In this document: positions 1 to 10,900 of the stretch, piece after piece | How the letters are laid out: each line of letters begins with the position of its first letter | Numbering within the stretch: position 1 is the stretch's first letter | Source: Lingula anatina | Lineage: Eukaryota; Brachiopoda; Lingulata; Lingulida; Lingulidae | Direction: 5' to 3' | Assembly: GCF_001039355.2 (NCBI RefSeq) | Contig: NW_019774425.1 | Location: forward strand, 1-21,120 | Length of the DNA stretch: 21,120 nucleotides | The notes under the pieces: model-generated | Told to the model about the DNA's origin: nothing | Databases searched by the model: none | Seen by the model: only the letters and a program-made list of their open reading frames with translations | Made by a program: the position numbers and the translations under genes

Positions 1-936
1 CAAGGGACTATTTTACTTAAATGCTTGCTTGATTTGAAAATAGAAAATACTGAGAATACATTTATACAGACCTCTTACCTAAATATATCTTTCTTTTCTA
101 ATGTTAAAAATACTCAAAAACTTAAAAGATAGTAGAACCTCGGTGTAATTTAAACAGATGTTTAAGTAAATCAAACCGAGTCCACTACCAAAAACATGTA
201 ACAATTGGGCCTGAGAAATCTCAGGGGCATATCAAACAACTCTGATGGCAATTTCTTCTCTTTAGTACAGACGTATGATATATTTGCATGTACAGAAACC
301 TTAAGCACAGGTTTTAGGTAGTCTAAACAAAAGAGATTCATGGGCATTTTCAAAAATTGAGAAAGAATATAAAAATTAAAGGGAGATCCTCTGGGGTTAT
401 TGTTGTGTACTTTAAGAACACGGTGGGTCAAAATTACCCAGAACGTACCTTTTCTGACAAAACGGGCAGTTGATTCGAATCCCCAAACCGTTGGCTACAC
501 GCCTGGTACAAATAGTGTAAGGTAATACATTCCTACAAACTTTAATATTGACAATATTTCTTCCATAAAGACATGGCTACGTTATTTTACAAAGCATTGA
601 TTACGTTGCTTTAACGCAAGGTTGATCTCTCCGGGATGAATATGAAAATAACAGAATTCTTATCGGAAATTACAATTTCATAATAGAGTAAAAACGTAAG
701 AATTGCTTAGTCGAAAGCCTGTGAACATGCTGATTCACTAAATAAAAATTCCTTGTTTTTGTTCTTGAATATTGTAGCAACTTGCTCTGTGGACGTCTGT
801 TTTTGTTGTCCCTTTCCTTTCGTCTTATTTGTTTATACGACCACCAGGTCCACGCCTTCTTTCCCTCTCACCTGCGTCTTTTGTGTTCTGACTGCTTTGA
901 TAAGTTGCAGCCGGTTCCGACATACTACCTGTCTGT
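1..936. other. Region downstream of chitin synthase, no gene seen
   Basis: This should contain the 3' untranslated region. No minus-strand AATAAA was found. A weaker ATTAAA variant lies on the minus strand at 541-546 and could be the polyadenylation signal, about 390 nt after the stop. Short open frames here lack recognisable domains. Confidence 0.4.
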
Positions 937-1922
937 TTAGATGTTGGTGTGTATGGAGGATATCGATGTGATGCCGTGTTGTGCGGCTTTACGGACACCA
1001 CTTCGAGATAGGATTCTAGAGTACAGTCTCGTGCTGCGCCTTGTACAGTCTTGTTCTGCTTGGTCAGCATCGAAAGAATTGTACACCCATATATTTGGGA
1101 GAGACTGACTTTTTTTGGGAGGATTTAAGTTTTTGGCGCAGTCAACATTTTGTGACATTGAGTCTTGGGAAAGGTTGCCAGGTTGTCCTCTTCTGCTGTC
1201 TTGTTCAGAGAGTTGATCACAAGTTGCTGAATGCATCTGATTCTTGTTCGGCAAACAAGATATGTCCAAATAATAACCCTCTGGACTAGTATTAACAGCA
1301 ACGTCCACCTTACTGACATGGGTCACTTCCTTAGTCCCAGTTGCTGTGCTGCAGGAAGTTTGTTGAACATCAATATACTGTTGAGACGTTGGCACGTTAT
1401 CAACTCCAGGTTTAGGTATTACGTTTTTTCCTGAACCTTTTTTAACACGATTCGAAGGGTGAACTCTGTTTTTGCAAAACTTCAGTGAAGACACAGCTGT
1501 AGATATGTAGAGAATAAGAGTCCAAAACCGATGCCAAAGCATACACAAAAACTGAATGAGAGTAACCAAAATGAATAAACTGAGAAAGAGAAGGCTTAAG
1601 ATGTCAGATTTTTGCTCGGAGCCGTTGTAGTCATACCAACGAATAAATATGTCGGATTGATTTTGGATGAGGATCGTAAAAGCTATCCAGACAGAGTTGC
1701 AAAAGAGAACAAATATCATGGAGTTGTTACGAAGTGTTTTTAAGTCTTTCTCCAGTGTTTCTTTATCGGCGTTTTCCTCTATTGGTTCAAGACGGAATTC
1801 TATCAGGTGCTCCCAAAAAGACTCTTCGTAACGGGCTTTTTTTTCTTCTTTTGTGTATTTTATTGTCTTTTTATCTGTCGTTTTGCTGAGCCTATTTATA
1901 AATGTAATCGCCTCAAAAGCAC
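937..1922 (-). CDS. CHS: Chitin synthase C-terminal exon with stop codon
   Basis: A 986-nt terminal exon after a tgtattttacag acceptor, entering in phase 1 and reading 327 residues to a TAA at 937-939. The start has a Lys-rich stretch and then YEESFWEHLI and LKTLRNN, which match the conserved EESFW...LRN block of animal type chitin synthases. Two hydrophobic segments follow (MIFVLFCNSVWIAFTILI and LFLSLFILVTLIQFLCML), then HRFWTL. The last 180 or so residues are hydrophilic, Ser/Asn/Gln-rich and not recognised; such cytoplasmic tails vary widely in this family. There is only one copy of this exon, shared by both cassettes. Confidence 0.92.
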
Positions 1923-4900
1923 CTGTAAAATACAATAAAACAGTATATACCTTCCATTATATTATGCATAATATTTAGGTGAAGAAGTCCGTATATATAG
2001 ACTTACCATTTAATATAGAATATTTCAGTTTCGAAGGTATGCCGAGGTAAAAATGCGTTTCTTTCTCCAGATAAGATATGTGAATAGGGAAGTGTGTAGT
2101 CAGCTATGTCGCTACCAAATTACTGTCTACCATGTCTGTTGCGCTGCTGCGTTATGTAATATACAGTAATTAAATTGGGTAGTGCTCCTTTGGGCTGGTC
2201 TAAGCTTGGCTTAGGCAAAGCATGGTTCTGTCAAAAAGTATCCATTTGTCGGTAACTACGGCTAAGAAGAATTTGAAATTTTGCATGCAAGCGGTTGCTT
2301 TTGCAGTGCGTAAAATGAGCTAAGCAATTCTTGACAAATTTGCGGCAGAATGGCGTGAAAAATATAAACATTGCACTGATGTACCTGCACAGAGGCCATA
2401 CCCAGTGTATCAAAATCTTACCACCAGGGTACAAGACCCACTGTTTTTCGGGAAATGCTGCTGCAACTAAACAAAAACATCCAGTCCGTTCAAAATGAGG
2501 GATAAATTGCAACCAAAACGCGTTTTTCAAGGTCCTTAGCAAACACCAAACTGGTATCAGCAGATTAGAATACCAGACGACCTCTGAGGAACCCACTATA
2601 AACAGTAAAACATCGTCGTCTGTTTCTCTAATGAATTGGGGACCATGACCGTTTCTGGGTAGAACACTGAAACCGCATGGCTTTCTTTATTGAGTTCAGA
2701 TTTCACCTGTACCACTTAACTAGTCAAATAAGAATTTACAGCTAGACATCCACAAGAGGCCTACGACATTTAAACCATGAACCCCGTCAAATACATTGTT
2801 TCACTGAGATTTCAACAGAGGTAATGAATTGTCCATGAAATTGAAAGGACATCACCAAATTTACACAGAATTAGCATTAGGATGCGTTCGTTAAAGGTCA
2901 CGTGCCTAATAGTGTAATACTGAGCAGGCGGCGTGACAAGCCTTTAAGAATGGTGACAAGTCTGTTTTGTTTGATGTTTACCCATTCTTTCTAAGAAGTG
3001 TAACTATGGACTCGTCACTTGTCTTGTCTTGTGACTTGATGTGACTCTGACGCCCTCTAATTGTTCCTTTGTCTGTTCCTTTGTCTATATATGTCCCTTT
3101 GTTCTGTCTTCCCGCGTCTTTGTCATGTGACTTCACATTATAAAAGGCATTGGCGCCGTATTTTCAAATAGTGCTGAAGTTGCTGTTCGTCTGTCTGTTT
3201 CTATGTGGTAAGTTGGATGTCATCTAGTTAATTCTAGTTATATTTTATCTTGTCTTTTGCGTATCCAACTCCACTATGCTATACTGTATTACATCGTTTT
3301 CTACTCTTTAGTTTTCAGACCAAGCCGTATTGGTATATCCAGCACTCTTTCTAAACGCCCTTGAATAAGATCAGGGTAAGCCGTTATAGCCTTTATAAAC
3401 CGTAGTTATCTATATCAAATTTATTATTTCCTTATCATAGAGGTAAACTATAGAATTATAAGTTATTTGTTGTATGTCATTTTATTAATTATATGTCACC
3501 TTTATTACAGGGTGAAAATTTTAATTATAGCAATAAAGTCATTTTACACAACCAGAGAGTCCGTCTGTTACAGAAGCTTGGCGGGTTTGGTCTTAATTAT
3601 TTAGGGATTGGTACTCCTCTGCATTTCACATTCTAATCCAAGCCACAGGTGCTCAGTAGGGTTAATATTAGGGTTCACAGATGGCTGTCCCATTCTCAGA
3701 ACATTCCGCTTCTGCAATAAATCACTCCTCAGATGAAAGCAGTGGGCAAGTGCGTTGACACGATGCAGCCAGTAGCATTCCTATAGTCACCTCTTGCAAA
3801 TAGGGTGAAATATCTGTTGAGAATGTTACAGTAACATGTCCCCGTAGCGTTCTGTTCCAGAGGGAACAATGTACTAAAACCATGGTCTTGGAATGCTCTC
3901 CAAATGCGGACTGATCTGACACTCATGCGATATTTTCCTTCACCAACCCAGCTGATATCTCACTTATCTGCAAGAGCTGACTTCGGGGTTAACTCCTGGT
4001 TTCATCATGACAGCATACTTGCTCACAGTTCTCGTCTAGCGGGCGATTTCTGTGGAGGGAACAACCATCTTTAACCCTGATATTCGCACTGCTGAACACC
4101 TGTGACATGAATTAAGGTGTGTAATGCAGAGGAGAACCAACCCCCTTATAAACTGGACCAACTCCGCAAAGCTGTTTAGAAAGAATGGACCAAAAGCACA
4201 CAAAACAGAATTCTTACCCTTGCTGAAGGCTTACCACGCCGAATATAGGAGATAATTGCAGTGGGCAGTAGACACGTACGCTATTAGGCACGTAACCTTT
4301 GACGAACGAATCCGTATGCTAATTGTGTGTAAATTTGGTGACATTTGGTGGTGTCATTTCAATATAATAGACATTTATGTACCTCTGTGGAAACCATATG
4401 GAAACATTGAATTTCAGGGGTTTCATGTTCAAATTTTGAATAAATGGCATAGAATACGGATATCTTCGCCACTATTTTGTATATGCTAAACCATTAATCA
4501 TGTCTGATATGGTATCTGGAATAAAAGCACTATTAATAACAATTTACACTTGTGGGGTGATCATTTGTAGATAAAAGCACATGAAATTGGGGTAGGGAAA
4601 ACTATTGATGTTTAACTAAAATTTGCCTCAAATATAGAAGTGTCTATTCACACTTACTGCAAAATTTTTGTCCTGTGCGTGGCTGCAAACTTGAACCTTT
4701 GTCAGCTTTGGCAGGCACCTGTGAAGTTAGACTGAAGAGATTGTTTGCCGTTTGGCTTTCCTCGTCTCTTCTACAACGACATACACAGCTAAAAAAGGAA
4801 TCACAATTAAAATCATCTTCACTGCCTTTACTAATTTTCCTAGGCAAACCGTCTTTTTCGCTGTCAAGGACAGTCTTTCGGGTTTCTCTTGTTCCCCATG

Positions 4901-7900
4901 ACACGTCGTTGATATTAGAAAGTGAATAAATTGTTAAGAATACGTACATAGATGGAACAGCTATGAAATACAACAGTCCGTAAAACACACAGTAGAACTC
5001 CTTTGGGTGTACAAGTGCTGTTGAAAAGAAAACAGCTACAAGGATCATAAAGATAATGGATGGCATACTCGCATGGTTTGTACCTACTTCAACCATTATA
5101 CCAACGAGCGTGGATACCATAAGTAGCGCATAAATACCACTTAGAATGGCTGCTGATTTTAGCTGAACACTTTTGGTTTGCGTGAATGAAATCCAGACGT
5201 AAAATATAATTGGGAGGATGATAATTCCGTTGGCAATAAGTGAACCTGTTATGTTATTGCTCAGGTCTGCTATAAACAGGGTCGTAATGGACGTTGTTAT
5301 GGCCATTAGAACTGTTGCAGGACCAAGCAAAGATGATACCAGCAGAAGAGCTTGGTACACGATAAAACCAAACGATATGTTATCGTTTATGGTGGAGGTT
5401 TCCCAGCCGTTAGATATCAAGTCGTACAAGTTGGCAACGGTTGACACACTCCACCGACGCCGTTGGTTGTAGAACTCGGAAAATGTTTCTGGAGCATACG
5501 TCTTTGCGTCAGCGGCGGCACAATATTTGATGCTCCGGCCGTTTTGAAGCAACAGGGTACACAACCAACGATCTTCTCCTTTGGAATAAAAAAAAATAAC
5601 TTTTTGTTTATTTGCTTACAGTTCAGAATACATAATATGCTGCGCTTGTTTACTAAACCCTGAATTTCATTCCTATCATCTCTTAAAACTTCAAAGTCAT
5701 TTACTTTAAATATTTTTTTCACTATACTATGTTCCACAACAACGACCTTTGAAGTGGTAAATAAGTAATTGCACAATAATATAAAAATATAATAAATTAA
5801 AAAGTTAATTGTACATTTTTGAAATATACAAATATATAGATTTATAAATAGATAGATTGATTGACTGGGTAAATAAATATTATGAATTGTTATGAAGAAA
5901 TTAAATTCTATAAATACCTTGATCAAACTGTAGATAGTCGATTGCTTTTTTGGGTCGATCGGAGTAAATGTCTAATACTTCCTTCACTGCCTTTCCGCGA
6001 AACAAACTAAAGCAGCCAGGACTGCACAGAACGCATCCAAGAACATGTTCCGCGCTCTTCTGTAACCAGTGGCCAATGGCGTACTCGAATTTCTGGTACC
6101 AGACCATAGGTCCTACAATAAAGCAAATGTTAGTTCATACAAGCACAGCAATCGGATCTATTCTTTAGGTCAATTCAACCTTCTTATCTAAAATCATCGT
6201 CTTTTTTTCCAGACATGTTTGATTGGAGGAGGAAAAACATATATCAGTTGTCTCAAAAGAATTGTTACTAATTCCAAAGTCCCATAACTTCAACAGTTTT
6301 AAAACTTGATTAAGTTTGGGAAATTTTTGGAAAACGATGGTTTTAATAATTGTTGAAAATGCCATGACTCTACCTTTCTTGGTTTTGGCACATCGAAAAT
6401 ATTGAAATCTCAAATTAAAAAAATGCCATGCCAGTCTGTGTGACTGTATATAATCATACTTACAGAAATGTTTACATTTTAAGTATTTGAAAAACAAGAT
6501 TAACATGCTTTTTACCGGTGCCGATTGGATGGATTCGTCCACAGGCAGCTCCCAGTTTCTTGTCTGACGCCATCTCTTTCACCAAGCTGGTCAAGGCATC
6601 TGCATGAAAATCAACATCTCCGTCCATAGCCAGCAAATACACGTTGTCCAAGTCATTTTCATCGTGTTTTTTTGATGGATTTTCAGGGTTTGTGTTATAC
6701 TGCAGGAGATAGTACATGTACATCACCTGAAAAGATTGCTGCACCAATGTCAATCTTAGCTAATTCACGTACGTTTTTCTCGCTGTGACAAAATTTATTT
6801 GGGAACATAAAATTCTAGAACTATTTCAACACAATCCATTTTTTTGTTTATTTGTTTGTTTTATTTTCATTCCTTTTCACGTTCACATTACACAGAAGTT
6901 CATAAACACGTGTTTTATTTCAGCAACATACTTTTAATTTTGTGTATTCTACAGAAAAGAACGCAAAATCCTCTTGTGAAAATATTTTACCTGGCTCCAT
7001 CTTTTTTTGTCTCGAATTGCCTTTCTGTCCTTTAAATGGACATACAAGAAAGTTTCTTTCATTTTTATTTTAATTCTCCCACCATACGGCATCACCGTAA
7101 CTTCATAGGAAGTTGATGGGGCATCGTTTTCCCCCGATACATGTACAGATTCAGGCGTTCGTGTCTCCGGAGAGCTGTTTTTCGGTGTCGCAGAATTTGT
7201 TTTGGGCGTAGAGTTATTCATTCTCTTCATAATTTCCACGACTTTATGATGAACATCTTGTCTATGAAAAGCAAAAAAAANCTATAGCGGGCGATTTCTG
7301 TGGAGGGAACAACCATCTTTAACCCTGATATGACATGACTGTGACATGAATTAAGGTGTGTAATGCAGAGGAGAACCAACCCCCTTATAAACTGGACCAA
7401 CTCCGCAAAGCTGTTTAGAAAGAATGGACCAAAAGCACATAAAACAGAATTCTTACCCTTGCTGAAGGCTTACCACGCCGAATATAGGAGATAATTGCAG
7501 TGGGCAGTAGACACGTACGCTATTATGCACGTAACCTTTGACGAACGAATCCGTATGCTAATTGTGTGTAAATTTGGTGACATTTGGTGGTGTCATTTCA
7601 ATATAATAGACATTTATGTACCTCTGTGGAAACCATATGGAAACATTGGATTTCAGGGGTTTCATGTTAAAATTTTGAATAAATGGCATAGAATACGGAT
7701 ATCTTCGCCACTATTTTGTATATGCTAAACCATTAATCATGTCTGATATGGTATCTGGAATAAAAGCACTATTAATAACAATTTACACCTGTGGGGTGAT
7801 CATTTGTAGATAAAAGCACATGAAATTGGGGTAGGGAAAACTGTTGATGTATAACTAAAATTTGCCTCAAATATACACTTACTGCGCAATTTTTGTCCTC

Positions 7901-10900
7901 TGCGTGGCTGCAAACTTGAACCTTTGTCAGCTTTGGCAGGCACCTTTGAAGTTAGACTGAAGAGATTGTTTGCCGTTTGGCTTTCCTCGTCTCTTCTACA
8001 ACGACATACACAGCTAAAAAAGGAATCACAATTAAAATCATCTTCACTGCCTTTACTAATTTTCCTAGGCAAACCGTCTTTTTCGCTGTCAAGGACAGTC
8101 TTTCGGGTTTCTCTTGTTCCCCATGACACGTCGTTGATATTAGAAAGTGAATAAATTGTTAAGAATACGTACATAGATGGAACAGCTATGAAATACAACA
8201 GTCCGTAAAACACACAGTAGAACTCCTTTGGATGTACAAGTGCTGTTGAAAAGAAAACAGCTACAAGGATCATAAAGATAATGGATGGCATACTCGCATG
8301 GTTTGTACCTACTTCAACCATTATACCAACGAGCGTGGATACCATAAGTAGCGCATAAATACCACTTAGAATGGCTGCTGATTTTAGCTGAACACTTTTG
8401 GTTTGCGTGAATGCAATCCAGACGTAAAATACAATTGGGAGGATGATAATTCCGTTGGCAATAAGTGAACCTGTTATGTTATTGCTCAGGTCTGCTATAA
8501 ACAGGGTCGTAATGGACGTTGTTATGGCCATTAGAACTGTGGCAGGACCAAGCAAAGATGATACCAGCAGAAGAGCTTGGTACACGATAAAACCAAACGA
8601 TATGTTATCGTTTATGGTGGAGGTTTCCCAGCCGTTAGATATCAAGTCGTACAAGTTGGCAACGGTTGACACACTCCACCGACGCCGTTGGTTGTAGAAC
8701 TCGGAAAATGTTTCTGGAGCATACGTCTTTGCGTCAGCGGCGGCACAATATTTGATGCTCCGGCCGTTTTGAAGCAACAGGGTACACAACCAACGATCTT
8801 CTCCTTTGGAATAAAAGAAATAACTTTTTGTTTATTTGCTTACAGTTCAGAATACATAATATGCTGCGCTTGTTGCAAATTTTGCATTCCTATCATCTCT
8901 TAAAATTTCAAAGTCATTTACTTTAAATATTTATTTCACTATACTATGTTCCACAACAACGACCTTTGAAGTGGTAAATAAGTAATTGCACAATAATATA
9001 AAAATATAATAAATTAAAAAGTTAATTGTACATTTTTGAAATATACAAATATATAGATTTATAAATAGATAGATTGATTGACTGGGTAAATAAATATTAT
9101 GAATTGTTATGAAGAAATTAAATTCTATAAATACCTTGATCAAACTGTAGATAGTCGATTGCTTTTTTTGGTCGATCGGAGTAAATGTCTAGCACTTCCT
9201 TCACTGCCTTTCCGCGAAACAAACTAAAGCAGCCAGGACTGCACAGAACGCATCCAAGAACATGTTCCGCGCTCTTCTGTAACCAGTGGCCAATGGCGTA
9301 CTCGAATTTCTGGTACCAGACCATAGGTCCTACAATAAAGCAAATGTTAGTTCATACAAGCACAGCAATCGGATCTATTCTTTAGGTCAATTCAACAGTT
9401 TTAAAACTTGATTAAATTTGGGAAATTTTTAGAAAACGATGGTTTTAATAATTGTTGAAAATGCCATGACTCTACCTTTCTTGGTTTTGGCACATCGAAA
9501 ATATTGAAATCTCAAATTAAAAAAAATGCCATGCCAGTCTGTGTGACTGTATATAATCATACTTACAGAAATGTTTACATTTTAAGTATTTGAAAAACAA
9601 GATTAACATGCTTTTTACCGCTGCCGATTGGATGGATTCGTCCACAGGCAGCTCCCAGTTTCTTGTCTGACGCCATCTCTTTCACCAAGCTGGTCAAGGC
9701 ATCTGCATGAAAATCAACATCTCCGTCCATAGCCAGCAAATACACGTTGTCCAAGTCATTTTCATCGTGTTTTTTTGATGGATTTTCAGGGTTTGTGTTA
9801 TACTGCAGGAGATAGTACATGTACATCACCTGAAAAGATTGCTGCACCAATGTCAATCTTAGCTAATTCACGTACGTTTTTCTCGCTGTGACACAATTTA
9901 TTTGGGAACATAAAGTTCTATTTCAACACAATCCATTTTTTTTGTTTATTTGTTTGTTTTATTTTCATTCCTTTTCACGTTCACATTACACAGAAGTTCA
10001 TAAACATGTGTTTTATTTCAGCAACATACTTTTAATTTTGTGTATTCTACAGAAAAGAACGCAAAATCCTCTTGTGAAAATATTTTACCTGGCTCCATCT
10101 TTTTTTGTCTCGAATTGCCTTTCTGTCCTTTAAATGGACATACAAGAATGTTTCTTTCATTTTTATTTTAATTCTCCCACCATACGGCATCACCGTAACT
10201 TCATAGGAAGTTGATGGGGCATCGTTTTCCCCCGATACATGTACAGATTCAGGCGTTCGTGTCTCCGGAGAGCTGTTTTTCGGTGTCGCAGAATTTGTTT
10301 TGGGCGTAGAGTTATTCATTCTCTTCATAATTTCCACGACTTTATGATGAACATCTTGTCTATGAAAAGCAAAAAAAATCTATAAACTCACAAACAATTT
10401 TCTCATTCGTCTATAAATACACGAACAAATTAAACATATATATATATAATATGAGAGGTTCTTTGGGTGGTGAGCTTTAAGGGGTGCCGAGTTGAACGCA
10501 AATTGGCTTGAATGATTGATATTCTTTTGAAACTTGCCTTATTACCTACCTACATATCAAAATATACAAATTGGATGTTTGTAGTGTAGAAAGCGAGATT
10601 TGGTCAGCTGGTCTGTGGCGCGTAAGTTGCCAATGTCCCATGTATAAGTGCGGTCACGTTAAGATGTCAGATTGAACTTACGTCATTTACCTGTAATTAG
10701 GCTACCCTCTACCAGGGCGACATCGATTTTCCACAGATATTCAGAGAAATGTCTCTAGATAAATAGACGATCATTTTGGTCTGAAGTTATCGATGTCGCC
10801 CTGGTAGAGGGTAGCCGTATGTGTGGTTGTGTTAACTCCTAAGGGCAATTCATCCATCATCCATCTTCCATTCTTTTCTACCTTATCTCACAAATCTCTG

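Larger units (their letters stand above)
4037..7286. repeat. Tandem duplication unit A
   Basis: About 3.25 kb, collinear with unit B (7285-10384) and nearly identical in exons. It spans four chitin synthase exons, their introns and part of the following intron with a Tc1 fragment. Relative to B it has a 115-bp segment around 6174-6288, a 14-bp segment near 4638-4651, and several small differences near 4080 and 5650. Confidence 0.93.
7285..10384. repeat. Tandem duplication unit B
   Basis: About 3.1 kb in the same orientation as unit A. Homology to A's high-coordinate edge runs up to CTATA (10380-10384 against 7282-7286); homology to A's low-coordinate edge starts at TAGCGGGCG (7285 against 4037). 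The two edges overlap by TA. Confidence 0.93.

Noticed and set aside
937-1434. Plus-strand frames opposite the terminal exon
   Set aside because: Shadows of the C-terminal chitin synthase exon.
6165-6542. Minus-strand 125-codon frame between cassette A exons 2 and 3
   Set aside because: It crosses the exon 2 donor into the intron and is broken in unit B by the 115-bp deletion.
4256-7728. A 77-codon plus-strand open frame at 4256-4489, repeated at 7495-7728 (starts MQWAVDTYAI)
   Set aside because: Conserved only because the whole unit is duplicated. The three base differences I see between copies all change the amino acid, so there is no sign of protein constraint, and it lies in an intron.
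4675-8903. Plus-strand open frames opposite cassette exon 4 (for example 5218-5472 and 8443-8697)
   Set aside because: They are antisense shadows of the chitin synthase coding sequence and show no domain of their own.
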